Part shown: one piece after another, positions 54,948-60,540 of the stretch
Layout of the letters: each line of letters begins with the position of its first letter
How positions within the stretch are numbered: the stretch's first letter is position 1
The notes under the pieces: generated by a model
Told to the model about the DNA's origin: nothing
The model's database searches: none
The model's input: the letters and a program-made list of their open reading frames with translations, nothing else
Assembly (NCBI GenBank): GCA_022414725.1
Contig: CM039463.1
Span: forward strand, 76,102,930-76,166,929
Direction: 5' to 3'
Length of the DNA stretch: 64,000 nt
Source of the DNA: Microglena sp. YARC
Lineage: Eukaryota; Chlorophyta; Chlorophyceae; Chlamydomonadales; Chlamydomonadaceae
Program-made: the position numbers and the translations under genes

Positions 54948-57505
54948 CTGAACCCCCCCGCCCCCCTCCCCCTCTGCCCTGGGAATAATATGTGGTGGAT
55001 CTCTCCCCCAATAGCATAGATGGACTGGTATTTAGTAGAGGAACACCCTAGTTCCACTCCCATGTCATTGTGAGGGCTAGAAAAGTACCTAATTGATTGA
55101 AAATGACACTTTTTCTCCCCCACCCCCATCCCCGCAGCCCTAAAATTTGAAGGACCATTACTTTTTTTCTACTGGGCCACATTAAGAAATCTAACCGGAT
55201 TCTTCATCCTCTCTATGATATCTACAAAGGTGGATGATTGGGTCATTTTGGTTAGAAGTTCCCCCCCCCCCCTTGGTTCTGCCTAACTTAAACGGCACTG
55301 TTTTGTTCTTCAACAAGGGTTGCAATTCTGTCGCTGCATGATGTCGCTTGGGTCTGGCTAAACAAATCAGAAATGGCCTTCTGAACCCCCTGGGCTCCGC
55401 GCTTTGCGACCCGCGGGGTTCTGGGGGCAGCGCGTCGCACTGGGGTCACACCGAGTCGCTCAATTTGCGAACCGTCGCACACAATTCAACAGATGCATCG
55501 CCTGTGCTCTTGTCTTCACTGGATTGCCCTTGTGTGATGCTGATGGACACTGCTGCATTTTTGTTTTAGCCCCTCCTGATATCATGGTAATGCAAGTCCC
55601 TTGAGCCTATTTGGCTACCCCTGAACTGTAACAACATTCTTACATGATGCTGATGTACACAGGTTCTTTGGCAACCAGATGTCATCCATCTCATCACAGA
55701 GATGATGGTGGTTGCTGCAGGCAACGAGCTCTATATTTTGGAGACAGACCAGCTGGGATTTCGCAAAGGGGAGAGAGTACGATTTGCTGAGGTGAGACTT
55801 GTATGCAAAATCAAGCCTACGTCAGTGATTTGTTTTCAAATCTGAAAGGGTTTTTTCAGGCTTTATGGTTTAAGGCCTCCTCTAGGAACAGCGATTTGGT
55901 GTTTTCATAGCTTTTATAGCTATTTGTAGCTTTTTAGGGTCATTTAGGGCACACACAAAAAACTGTATATAGCAATAATTTCGCTACAATGGGGTAAAAA
56001 CTAGCGATCTCTATATATTGGAGACAGACCAGCTAGGATTTCACCAAGGGGAAAGAGTTTGATTTGCTGAGGTGAGATTTTAACAGTGAGGTCTAAGACA
56101 ATACGAGCTTGGATTTCGCAAAGGGGGAAGAGTTCGATTTGCTGACGTGAGACTTTAACAGTGAGGTCTAAGACAATACGAGCTTGGATTTTTAGAAGGG
56201 GGAAGAGTTCGATCTGCTGAGGTGAGACTTTAACAGTGAGGTCTAAGACAATACGAGCTTGGATTTCGCAAAGGGGGAAGAGTTTGATTTGCTGAGGTGA
56301 GGCTTTAACAGTGAGGTCTAAGACAATACGAGCTTGGATTTTGCAAAGGGGGAAGGGTTCGATTTGCTGAGGTGAGACTTTAACAGTGAGGTCTAAGACA
56401 ATACGAGCTTGGATGATCCATCATCTTCACTGTTTCTTTTTGTGGCTACATAGGGTAGCTTCGTACCAGCTCCATTAGCTAGACACGGGTTCAAGCCCAA
56501 AGGTGAGACTTGTATGCAGAATCAAGTCCACGACAGGCCTTTACTCTAAGGAAGCTTAAACATAATTACTCTTTTAAGGAAGTTTGAACATAGTAAATGT
56601 AGCCTATTGGTGTGTTAATGGCATTAGTGTTTCTATTACTATTATTAACAGTGCAGCCCAAGACAATATGTATGAGCTTGGATGATCCATCATCGTCACT
56701 GTTTATTTAGGGGGCTTAGTAGGGTAGCTTTGTAACAGCTCCATTAGCTAGACACTGGTTCAAGCCCACAACTGCCAGCTGCATTGGAACGCCCCTCATG
56801 TCAGCCTCAGCACAGTGAATGAAGCCTGTACAACATTCTCATACATATAAATGACTTTGTGTGCGTTGTGCTCACACAAGTGAACGGACACCAGATGAAC
56901 CCCTACTTATGGCACATTTGTAAATGCCATTTGAAACAGCACCCACTACATGTGCCCAATCATATTTCCCCACCAATGCATGCAACTGGAGATAAAGTGG
57001 GTCGGTGAGGGGTTGGGGTGGGAGGGTGGGTAGGTAGGGGTGTGGTTGGTGGGAAGGGAGAGGAGCCATCCAGTTGATGATGCAACTGGAGATACAGTGG
57101 GTGGGTGGGTAGGGGTGGTTGGGGTAGGGCAACGCAAACACACTTGCACACACACTCACACATGATCCCCAAAACATTCATAACCAAAATAAAAGCACAT
57201 TTGTACTTCTCAAAATTCTCCGTTGCATTTGAGCTTGATTCATTTGTGCTGCTTGGCCATGTCTCCAACTTTACATATTTTGGATACTCCATGAAACCCC
57301 TCAACGGCTTATTTTCTGCTTGCTTACATATTTGCACAACGATGACTGCTTGCAGATTGTCGAGGCTGGCAAACTGCTGCAAATGTCAGTTTTAGGGTAC
57401 TCTCAACAAGGAGGCATGCGTCCTATTTTGGCGCCTCCGATGGAGAGTTTTATTTCCCTGTGTGAGGGGGATAAGTTTGTGGTGGTGGCTGACTTGGTGA
57501 ATTGA
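28122..57505 (+). CDS. CASTOR/POLLUX-type ion channel with IQ motif, at least 23 exons
   Basis: In-phase exons are 29699-29778, 29845-29956, 30611-30724, 31164-32051, 33150-33455, 33962-34167, 35856-36108, 36780-37000, 38995-39102, 39793-39922, 41114-41209, 42363-42526, 43758-43965, 44634-44749, 45536-45673, 46479-46621, 47213-47421, 50403-50489, 50855-50928, 52782-52866, 53880-54014, 55663-55791 and 57356-57505. They join to 1,383 codons plus TGA with no internal stop. A first exon 28122-28384 and a second 28943-29032 are likely, but their phase does not join to 29699, so an exon is missing or misplaced. Domains in order are a Ser/Pro/Gln-rich N-terminus with a coiled coil, an IQ motif, membrane helices with a pore segment, and two Rossmann/RCK-like units. 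Plant members are K+/cation channels of organelle or nuclear envelopes that control Ca2+ signals; the role here is inferred. Confidence 0.88.
28424..28534. repeat. C-rich tract with CCCA units
   Basis: Runs of 8-10 C separated by single A or G are followed by nine CCCA tetranucleotides. This lies in the first intron. Confidence 0.9.
29040..29093. repeat. Poly-C homopolymer (54 nt)
   Basis: This is the longest single-base run in the window and begins 5 bases after a GTAAG donor-like sequence. Confidence 0.95.
29200..29640. other. Intronic sequence with family R6 copy
   Basis: The R6 phrase TTAGTTACATAGCTTCAGCCAGGAATTTGGCTGCTCGCCG lies at 29520-29570. An open frame of 86 codons before it has no recognised similarity. 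One small missing exon of the channel gene could lie between 29033 and 29698. Confidence 0.35.
30008..30205 (+). repeat. Foldback element F, copy 4
   Basis: The left arm is intact; the right arm reads GGGAGCTGCCAAGAAGCTGCT and is shortened. It is in an intron of the channel gene. Confidence 0.8.
30988..31140 (-). repeat. Dispersed repeat R1, copy 2
   Basis: It contains AGGCTAAAGGGACTT, AACTGACCCCCAAACAAT and ACCGACGGGGGCCCTGAG. It ends about 20 bp before a splice acceptor. Confidence 0.8.
31164..32051 (+). CDS. Channel gene exon: low-complexity region with coiled coil
   Basis: This 296-codon exon is rich in Pro, Gln, Ser and His. [20 protein letters not shown] near codon 145 is a heptad coiled coil that could mediate oligomerisation. 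The exon is bounded by TTCTTGCAG and GTAAGT. No catalytic motif is present; the segment is probably cytosolic (or stromal) and regulatory. Confidence 0.85.
32248..32265. repeat. Poly-G run (18 nt)
   Basis: An uninterrupted G run sits at the left edge of a foldback element. Confidence 0.9.
32268..32463 (+). repeat. Foldback element F, copy 5
   Basis: Both arms are clear: CTTTCTTTTCCGCTACAAGC at the left and a GTAGGAGAAAAGAAAAGC right end. Confidence 0.85.
32580..32795 (+). repeat. Dispersed repeat R5, copy 1
   Basis: It shares about 190 bp with 55830-56020 in the same order: CAGTGATTTG, TTTCAAATCTGAAAG, GGCCTCCTC, CATTTAGGGCAC, CTAGCGATC. It is non-coding and intronic. Confidence 0.8.
32940..33050. 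repeat. CAC/TCC/TCA trinucleotide tract
   Basis: Successive ACC, TCC and ATC arrays lie in an intron. They produce artefactual Ser/Pro or Asp/Glu frames. Confidence 0.9.
33150..33455 (+). CDS. Channel gene exon with IQ-type motif
   Basis: This exon has 102 codons. Three tandem T/A-rich units ending AVTQV-(E/D) precede an acidic [15 protein letters not shown] stretch. [12 protein letters not shown] follows at 33375-33410. It fits the IQ pattern (IQ-x3-RG-x3-K/R, with the final basic residue one position late), the usual calmodulin-binding helix. The acceptor is TTTGGTCAG and the donor GTGAGT. Confidence 0.8.
33456..33548 (-). repeat. Dispersed repeat R4, copy 1
   Basis: The GGGGCTCCCGCCCCC...GGGGGGCTCC hairpin-like core, with flanking ACGGTCAAACGGACAAA-type sequence, is shared with 40655-40770 and 43035-43140. 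Confidence 0.75.
34205..34335 (+). repeat. Dispersed repeat R1, copy 3
   Basis: It contains GGGCCCCCGTCAGTAAAACG, GGGGTTCAGTCCATCAGTG and GGGCAAGTCTCTTCAGCC, and lies 38 bp after a splice donor. Confidence 0.8.
34590..35570 (+). repeat. 52-bp minisatellite, about 19 copies
   Basis: The unit begins TTCTCCGTGCTTCCATCTAA and contains CCATTCTGCTCTTCGTGAC and TTTTCACAATAA. Copies are nearly identical, with AAGAA/AATAA variants grouped at both ends. It fills the intron between exons 33962-34167 and 35856-36108. Confidence 0.97.
35572..35872 (+). repeat. Duplicated splice-acceptor segment
   Basis: CAATGGTTGTAGGTTCA-TGAGGA-GGCA occurs at 35572-35601 and again at 35844-35873. The second copy is the acceptor used in the open gene model. 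The first would reach a TAG within about 27 codons unless spliced again. Confidence 0.7.
36116..36312 (+). repeat. Foldback element F, copy 6
   Basis: The left arm is TTTTTCTTTTTAGCTACAAGC and the right arm AGCTGCGGCTCGTAGCTGAAAATAAA. Confidence 0.85.
36660..36752 (+). repeat. Dispersed repeat R7, copy 1 (upstream of a splice acceptor)
   Basis: TACGAGGCGTGAGGTTGAGG...CAGCCC-TTTGCTTG-ACTG-GGCCAACCACCAA is shared with 50300-50378. Both copies end 24-28 bp before an acceptor of the channel gene. Confidence 0.75.
36780..39922 (+). CDS. Channel gene: membrane and pore exons
   Basis: Exons 36780-37000, 38995-39102 and 39793-39922 join in phase. They give [14 protein letters not shown], an amphipathic stretch, then the helix [22 protein letters not shown]. 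The pore segment [17 protein letters not shown] spans the last splice, and the helix [20 protein letters not shown] follows. In CASTOR/POLLUX proteins a hydrophobic helix ending (L/V)FAxLLG(L/M)I directly precedes the first RCK domain, as here. Intervening introns contain repeat families R1, R3, R6, a SINE and a GT array. Confidence 0.85.
37158..37290 (-). repeat. Dispersed repeat R1, copy 4
   Basis: It contains AAGGGACTTGCCCAG, ACTGATGAACTGAACCC and ACCAACGGGGGCCCTGAG. Confidence 0.8.
37330..37500 (-). repeat. Dispersed repeat R3, copy 1
   Basis: R3 is GC-rich, with GGGTTCNGGGGG, GCGNGTCGCACTGGGGT, CCGAGTCGCTCAATTTGCGA and GCACACAA phrases. Other copies lie at 38610-38725, 42820-42945, 45925-46110, 48063-48125 (partial) and 55315-55490. 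Confidence 0.7.
37645..37845 (+). repeat. tRNA-derived SINE, copy 1
   Basis: A head with TTGGTCTTGTGGTACTCC (A-box-like) and GGGGGCTTGATTCCCCC (T-arm/B-box-like) is followed by a body shared with 47500-47695. Shared body phrases include GTCGTTGTNAAC, GCNATGGTA, CTCTACC and CACGCCCCACCAGGC. Confidence 0.8.
37905..37970 (+). repeat. Foldback element F, right half only
   Basis: TGGCTCAGGGAGCTGCCTAGGAGCTGCT...GAAAAGAAAAGCC is the right arm; the left arm is missing. Confidence 0.65.
38215..38345 (+). repeat. Dispersed repeat R1, copy 5
   Basis: It is full length from TTCAGGTCCCCTGTTGG to GGACTGTAACAAAATCATC. Confidence 0.8.
38610..38725 (+). repeat. Dispersed repeat R3, copy 2
   Basis: It contains GCAGCGCATTGCACTGGGGTC and GCTCAATTTGTGACGCTTCGCACACAA. 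Confidence 0.75.
39209..39246. repeat. GT dinucleotide array with G run
   Basis: About 15 GT units are followed by nine G. It is intronic, just after the alternative donors of exon 38995-39102. Confidence 0.95.
39570..39780. repeat. AACCCC/CACCAA-rich tract
   Basis: An imperfect C/A-rich array lies directly before the acceptor of exon 39793-39922 and may act as a very long, purine-poor splice tract. Confidence 0.8.
39945..40030. repeat. GAT/GGT trinucleotide array
   Basis: ATGATG and GGTGGT arrays lie in the intron. A 22-bp copy of the preceding exon end and donor (ATTGGTGAAGAGGTAGGGCA) follows at about 40050-40071. Confidence 0.85.
40655..40770 (+). repeat. Dispersed repeat R4, copy 2
   Basis: GGCTGAGCCCCCCCTCCTGG, GGAGCCCCCAGATTCACC and TTTGTCCCACCGTTCGAC are shared with the other R4 copies. 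Confidence 0.75.
41114..43965 (+). CDS. Channel gene: first Rossmann/RCK-like domain exons
   Basis: Exons 41114-41209, 42363-42526 and 43758-43965 join in phase. [14 protein letters not shown] matches the HTLILGW-D-L start of the CASTOR/POLLUX Rossmann fold. LRQLIAAA, then [39 protein letters not shown] and an alternating helix ending FNNRNLIVQ follow. These align in order with the plant proteins' RxGxPL-x-ADL-x-x-VS-x-A-x-x-IIVL segment. This region normally forms the gating ring. Confidence 0.88.
41558..41655 (+). repeat. Dispersed repeat R1, copy 6 with AAC tail
   Basis: GCCCCTCCTGTCACGGCTGG...GGACTGTTAC is followed by ACAACAACGACAACAACAACAAC, a clear simple-repeat tail. Confidence 0.85.
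41838..42033 (+). repeat. Foldback element F, copy 7
   Basis: The terminal arms GCTTTTATTTTTGGCTAC and GTAGCTGAAAATAAAAGC are inverted complements with two mismatches. Confidence 0.88.
42138..42240 (+). pseudogene. Duplicate start of the 42363 exon
   Basis: After TTTTCCAG the bases GTATTGCGGCA-TTGATTGCTGCTGC repeat the acceptor and first nine codons of the exon at 42363-42526 (VLRQLIAAA), then diverge. It is either an alternative exon or a duplication relic. It ends in AAGCAAGC iterations. Confidence 0.6.
42820..42945 (+). repeat. Dispersed repeat R3, copy 3
   Basis: CTAAACTATTCAGAAATG, GGGCTCTGCGCTCCGCAGGG and CGAGTCACTCGATTTGCGA identify it. Confidence 0.8.
43035..43140 (-). repeat. Dispersed repeat R4, copy 3
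   Basis: It contains GTCAGGCTTCGTCTC, GACAAACAGAC and a GGGGGCTCTCGCCCCC core. Confidence 0.75.
43303..43496 (+). repeat. Foldback element F, copy 8
   Basis: The left arm is GGGCTACGCGTAGCAGCTTCC and the right arm AGGAGCTGCCTAGAAGCTGCT. The outer tails are diverged. Confidence 0.75.
43505..43595 (+). repeat. Dispersed repeat R1, copy 7
   Basis: It contains TTTTGTATACAGCCCTTCCCAA, GGGTAAGTCTATTTTGCC and TATTTGG. Confidence 0.7.
43662..43735. repeat. GT-rich array
   Basis: TGTGTG units with TGAG and TATG variants directly precede the acceptor of exon 43758-43965. Confidence 0.9.
44040..44310. repeat. Partial R1 and R6 copies
   Basis: A truncated R1 (CAGTCCAAGGGTAAC...GGGACTTGCCCAAC) lies at 44040-44085. 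An inverted R6 (GCAGCCAAATTGCCGGCT...GTAACCAAGTTCAAG) lies at 44255-44305. TTAGGGTTTAGGGTTAA lies at 44210-44226. Confidence 0.65.
44345..44516 (+). mobile_element. hAT-type MITE, copy 1 (172 bp)
   Basis: The ends are TAGGGACCGGCATATCA and TGATATCATATTGCCGATCCCTA, which are inverted complements apart from a few bases. The perfect 8-bp duplication CATACTGT flanks it at 44337-44344 and 44517-44524. An 8-bp duplication is typical of the hAT superfamily. There is no coding capacity. Confidence 0.93.
44634..47421 (+). CDS. Channel gene: regulatory domain exons
   Basis: Exons 44634-44749, 45536-45673, 46479-46621 and 47213-47421 join in phase. The stretch [21 protein letters not shown] is the C-terminal beta-sandwich signature of the family (x-LNPP-x-D-x-x-L-x-x-GD-x-L-I-x-LA). 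[30 protein letters not shown] then opens the second Rossmann unit, as in the plant KILFCGW...LDAFLAPGSEL segment. Confidence 0.88.
44831..44882. repeat. C-rich tract
   Basis: 21 C are followed by CT and CCG interruptions. It is intronic. Confidence 0.9.
45170..45356 (-). mobile_element. hAT-type MITE, copy 2 (187 bp)
   Basis: It is the same family as 44345-44516 in inverted orientation. It begins TAGGGAACAGCAATG and ends GATATGCCGATCCCTA. The perfect 8-bp duplication CTTATTAC flanks it at 45162-45169 and 45357-45364. Confidence 0.93.
45655..45875 (+). repeat. Tandem copies of an exon end with its splice donor
   Basis: TATGCGCAGATGCGAAG|GTTGGTCTCC occurs at 45658, and near-copies follow at about 45711, 45774 and 45850, separated by GGTGGT arrays. 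The first is the end of exon 45536-45673. All keep the same donor, and the frame stays open through the array. Confidence 0.85.
45925..46110 (+). repeat. Dispersed repeat R3, copy 4
   Basis: This is the longest R3 copy: GGTCACCGTTCGGTCGCAGC, TGGGTCTGGCTAAACTATTCAG, GCGCATCGCACTGGGGCTG and GAGTCAGTCAATTTGCGACG. Confidence 0.8.
46784..46845. repeat. 62-bp near-perfect palindrome
   Basis: The 31-base arms (centre at GAT|CGG, about 46814) have two mismatches and no spacer. It is intronic. It would form a very stable hairpin in DNA or transcript. Confidence 0.9.
46970..47212. repeat. CCAACAACAACC-type array
   Basis: CAACCCAACA and CAACAACC units run right up to the acceptor (AACAG|AT) of exon 47213-47421. 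The array replaces a normal polypyrimidine tract. Confidence 0.9.
47500..47695 (+). repeat. tRNA-derived SINE, copy 2
   Basis: The head is AGCTTAATGGTAGAGCTCGAA with GGGGTTAGAATCCC as a T-arm-like B box. The body is shared with 37645-37845. Confidence 0.82.
47830..47997. repeat. 27-bp minisatellite, about 6 copies
   Basis: The unit is ATAGGCTAGAATACAGGATATTCCTAG. Three more units reappear at 49098-49172, so the array was split by the 1.1-kb segment 47998-49097. Confidence 0.93.
48480..49080 (-). pseudogene. hAT-family transposase C-terminal remnant
   Basis: On the minus strand the end reads [22 protein letters not shown]...LNACVRLF. This is the hAT C-terminal dimerisation motif (S-x-x-ERxFS-x-LK-x-IK...R-x-x-L-x-x-E/D-x-LNAL). 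About 120 helical residues upstream are in another frame; one frameshift lies near 48700. The DDE part is absent. The remnant sits in the segment that interrupts the 27-bp minisatellite. Confidence 0.75.
49243..50285. repeat. 26-bp minisatellite, about 40 copies
   Basis: The unit is TGAATCCTTGATGTACAGTGTATGAC with A/G and T/A variants. Three units make 26 codons, so the minus strand stays open for 273 residues ([24 protein letters not shown] repeats). This is an array artefact inside a channel-gene intron. Confidence 0.97.
50300..50378 (+). repeat. Dispersed repeat R7, copy 2 (upstream of a splice acceptor)
   Basis: It shares TACGAGGCGTGAGGTTGAGG and GGCCAACCACCAA with 36660-36752. It ends 24 bp before the acceptor of exon 50403-50489. 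Confidence 0.75.
50403..57505 (+). CDS. Channel gene: C-terminal exons
   Basis: Exons 50403-50489, 50855-50928, 52782-52866, 53880-54014, 55663-55791 and 57356-57505 join in phase. [10 protein letters not shown], then [13 protein letters not shown] and [19 protein letters not shown] resemble the family's nucleotide-domain helices. HVVAKASS and [12 protein letters not shown] follow. The final [16 protein letters not shown]...[24 protein letters not shown] repeats the beta-sandwich ending L-x-P-x-x-x-x-x-L-x-x-GD. The last exon is duplicated at 61058-61207. Confidence 0.85.
51100..52640. other. Channel intron with unassigned insert
   Basis: A minus-strand frame at 51877-51608 (89 codons, starting [18 protein letters not shown]) has no recognised family. 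52380-52590 is C-rich. No terminal repeats were identified. Confidence 0.35.
53085..53205 (+). repeat. Dispersed repeat R1, copy 8
   Basis: It contains CCAGGCCCCCGTTGTTGG, GGGGGTTCAGTTCACC and TGTATACAGCCCTTCCCAA. Confidence 0.75.
53390..53660 (+). repeat. Foldback element F, copy 9 with duplicated left arm
   Basis: The left arm and about 90 bp of spacer occur twice (from 53393 and from 53487) before a single right arm. This is an internal tandem duplication. Confidence 0.85.
53745..53800. repeat. TA then GA dinucleotide array
   Basis: TATATA units are followed by GAGAGA, in an intron. Confidence 0.9.
54081..54114. repeat. G-rich run
   Basis: Five G, one C, then 28 G. Confidence 0.93.
54538..54850 (-). 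other. Unassigned coding-like fragment in a channel intron
   Basis: Minus-strand frames read [20 protein letters not shown] and then, after a frame change, [18 protein letters not shown]. They have protein-like composition but no recognised family. It may be a transposon relic. Confidence 0.3.
54906..54946. repeat. GA dinucleotide array
   Basis: About 20 AG units in an intron. Confidence 0.95.
55315..55490 (+). repeat. Dispersed repeat R3, copy 5
   Basis: It contains TGGGTCTGGCTAAACAAATCAG, GGGCTCCGCGCTTTGCGACC and GAGTCGCTCAATTTGCGAACC. Confidence 0.8.
55560..55640 (+). repeat. Dispersed repeat R1, copy 9
   Basis: TTTTAGCCCCTCCTGATATC...CCTGAACTGTAACAAC. It ends just before the acceptor of exon 55663-55791. 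Confidence 0.75.
55830..56020 (+). repeat. Dispersed repeat R5, copy 2
   Basis: It is the partner of 32580-32795 and ends CTAGCGATCTCTATATATTGG. Confidence 0.8.
56020..56415 (+). repeat. 75-bp tandem array made from an exon end and donor
   Basis: Units contain TTGGATTTCGCAAAGGGGGA, AGAGTTCGATTTGCTGAG|GTGAGA and TTTAACAGTGAGGTCTAAGA. The first half repeats the last 14 or so codons of exon 55663-55791 with its donor. Four to five copies are present. Confidence 0.92.
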
Positions 57506-57659
57506 TGGCTTCCAAGGTTACTTCTAAGGAAGTGTCTCTACGTATCACCATGGTGCTCCTCGTGGCCGTTGGTTGGCTGCTTGCAGCATCTTTGGCCAGA
57601 TTAAGGAGCCCCCAAAGGCTCTAACATAGCACCCTTATCACGTTATACAGTAATGAGAA

Positions 57660-57800
57660 CATCTTGCAGATAAAAGGAAAAGCAAAACGAGGGTTTGCGT
57701 AAATCTCTTCGAACCTTTTTGTCCCTCTTCTCCGAACCTCTTCGTTGCTGACGGAGAGGGTTGAAAAGGTTTACGCAAACCCTGGCTTTGCTTTCCTTTT
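57660..57800. repeat. Hairpin element
   Basis: GCAAAACGAGGGTTTGCGTAAA and, 80 bp later, TTTACGCAAACCCTGGCTTTGC form inverted arms. Outer AAAGGAAAAGC/GCTTTCCTTT extends them. It recurs in copy B at about 61372-61513. It may be a MITE or a strong 3' structure after the gene. Confidence 0.8.
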
Positions 57801-57839
57801 TTTTGCAATGTATAATCATAACTGTGCAGTTGGAAAGGT

Positions 57840-59500
57840 CCACTTGGGCTATTTGGTGATTATGATAATTATAGAGGAATTGCGATTGGATCAGTCCTAC
57901 CTAAAATTTTCTATATGGTTTTGAATACAAGTAGGACCAATTGGGCCGAAACCAATGACAAACGTGCTGACAGCCAATTTGGTTGTAGACCAAATAGGAG
58001 CACTGTGGAGGCAGTTTTTATACTGCGCCACACAATGGAGCTTTACCATTTTAAAAAACATGGTATTTTGTGCTTTCATTGACGTTAGGAAGACTTATGA
58101 CAGTGTCAACAGAAGCATCCTTTGGAGCTACCTTGAACATATGGGTATTCACGGCAACTACCTGAATATTCAGATAACATGTTTACACAAGTCCGTATGA
58201 GAGTACATGCAGGCGATCGTATTAGCTCTGCCTTCTTAGCTGAGGCAGGCATTAAGCAAGGAGATAATCTTTCCTCGCTTATGTTTGGTCTCTTTATTGA
58301 ACAATTGGATAAGTTCTTCACCAATAAATGCGGTGAAGAGGTAGGTTTCATAATTGCTGATAACGTTTGCAGAGTAATCTTGTATGCCGATGATCTAGCT
58401 ATCATGAGCGAGTCGCAGTCAGGCTTACAGATTATACTCAATTGTTTGGAAGAATTCTGTCAAGCTTACAAGATGGAAGTAAACATATAAAAAATCTGAA
58501 GTTGTAGTATTTAATAGCGACCTTATAAATGAAAGAATGACCTATAAATGACACCTTCTCATTAAGGAGGAGTTTGTGTATTAAGGGATTCTCATTAAGG
58601 AAAAACACGCCAGGAATGGTGGCACACACGATGCCGGTGAGTGAAAACGTGTTGCCGGCCGGCCGGCAACAGGGCTACTCATGCACTCTGGAAACGGTGC
58701 AACGAGATGGATCTCGCAAATGCCAATATCCTAAGTTACCTTTATGGCACACTTGTACAACCTATCCTTAATAACGGGTGTGGAGTGTGGGCTCCAGACC
58801 ATCTGGGTAATATTAATACTTCTTACGGTCTCAAAGGAAAATGTGAAACTATTCAGAATAAGTTTATGAAAAGGGCCCTTGGCGTTTGAGTCTGCAAGAG
58901 AACACCTCTACCGACTTGGTCCTCAATGAGCTCGATAGGTCACCTACATGGTCTCAATGGTTGAGACAATGTATTGGCTTTTGGAACAAAATCGTTGACC
59001 GTAAGGACGGTGATTTTGTGAAAAGAGCCTTGCTAAAGGATTTTCTAACGGCAACCAGAGATAGCAATAAACAATTCTGGTCACATGGATTACTAAGATG
59101 CATACAGAGATTAGGTGTTATAGAACATTTCCCTGATAGTATTCAAGATAATCAGACTTCACTGAGCAAGATTGACTAAGTAAATATTGATGAAGGCATC
59201 TCTAAAATAACATGCATTGGCTGGCAATCCCTGAGTACAATGCACCCCAGGAATCTTGGTGATAACCAAGGAATCGGTATTAAAACTATGACGTATGCAA
59301 ATTGGATGATGTCAGAGGATAGAAACCATAGTTCAACGTGCACTAACTGTTTATGCTATTAAATGTATACGTCTTCGAGCTCACAACTTAAATGTCAAAT
59401 CAGAAAGGTGTACCTCTCGTTCTGGTGGAATTAGCAAGTGCTGTGATATTTTGGTTGACGGTAGAAGAGTAGTCGAAGATGAAATGAATTTCATATTAAG
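57840..59500 (+). mobile_element. 5'-truncated LINE (non-LTR) retrotransposon
   Basis: Pieces in three frames give DYDNYRGIAIGSVLPKIFY and FIDVRKTYDSVNRSILW (motif A). GIKQGDNLSSLMFGLF (motif B) and VILYADDLAIMSES with catalytic YADD (motif C) follow. The thumb LYGTLVQPILNNGCGVWAP and a C-terminal Cys segment (VVEDEMNFIL) complete it. No endonuclease domain is present; the copy starts within the reverse transcriptase. Frameshifts near 58180 and 58500 and stops make it inactive. Confidence 0.9.
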
Positions 59501-60540
59501 GGCGCCTGGAGGCGCGTCCTGAATGAAATTATTCGAATCCTTAATTCAATGTATTATATTAATTAAATGGAATTGTATTTAATGTTGTGTTATTTTAATT
59601 CGATTTATTCCTTTCCATTTAATTTAATTTACGTGATTTGAATGCATGCAATTGCTTTAAATTGTATCAATTCGGATAGGATAAAAATTTGAAGGGCGCC
59701 TGGAGGCTTTAAATTAATTGAATTCCGACGAATGGATTGATCATTTAGCATTGGTTAACTATAAAGTGACGAAAAAGAGAGTTTTTGAAGGGTTGTTGAT
59801 TTTTAAGCAGTATTGAACGTTTCTGTAATGTAATGAAATGCATGTATGTAGAGTGGCTTTTTTTAAGAATTTGATGCAAGAAAAATGAGGCCAAGCAGGT
59901 GTATGGTTGATTTTACGGGATTTGTACAAGATATTTGCATGTTTCGGCCCAGCCCAAACGTGAAACGTCATGTCCCGTCCTCCTGAACGGGTTTTTGGCC
60001 AGCGGCAGGTGGCGTGGCTTGCCCCTGCCCCGCCCGGTGGCCCCCGCCACCGGGCCCCGCCCCTGCCCCACGCACGGCCCTGAGGTGGGGTCCGTGGGCT
60101 AATTATAGCACAAGTGCCCTAGGGGAATGTTTCGTCCATTGTGATGCTTACATGTTTCGCCTCGAATTTTTGACGACAATTCTGCTCCCAAACCTATGTA
60201 CACGCACATGTTGGGTGTTGGTGGTTCAAATTTGAAATGTTAGCTCGAAACACCCTGAAATCAAATTGTTAACCGATAATTGTAGCTTTTTGGCCCAACC
60301 TGAGCTCCTTTTCGTGAATTGCGATGCTCATGTGTGCTCTGGTGAGAATTTGTCCGGTATAAATAAGTCTTACAATTCATCAAAAATATACCAGTAGAAT
60401 GTTCAAATTTTGATGTTCTTCATAAAACCTGAAAATGTGGTTGGTGACACACGGACGAACGGACGAACGGACGAACTAACAGACATTTTAATGGGGCTAA
60501 TCTCCCTTCAAATAAAGGGCGCCTGGAGGCGCGTCCCGAA
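59500..60540. other. LINE-adjacent non-coding sequence
   Basis: GGGCGCCTGGAGGC recurs at about 59500, 59693 and 60518. A GC palindromic block (CCCGGTGGCCCCCGCCACCGGG) lies near 60028-60050. ACGGACGA units repeat at 60452-60476. No gene is seen. Confidence 0.6.

Larger units (their letters stand above)
57286..60170 (+). repeat. Segmental duplication, copy A
   Basis: This block includes the last channel exon, a hairpin element, the LINE and its GC-rich tail. It recurs from about 60990 to the window end. Copy A is the cleaner one. Confidence 0.93.
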
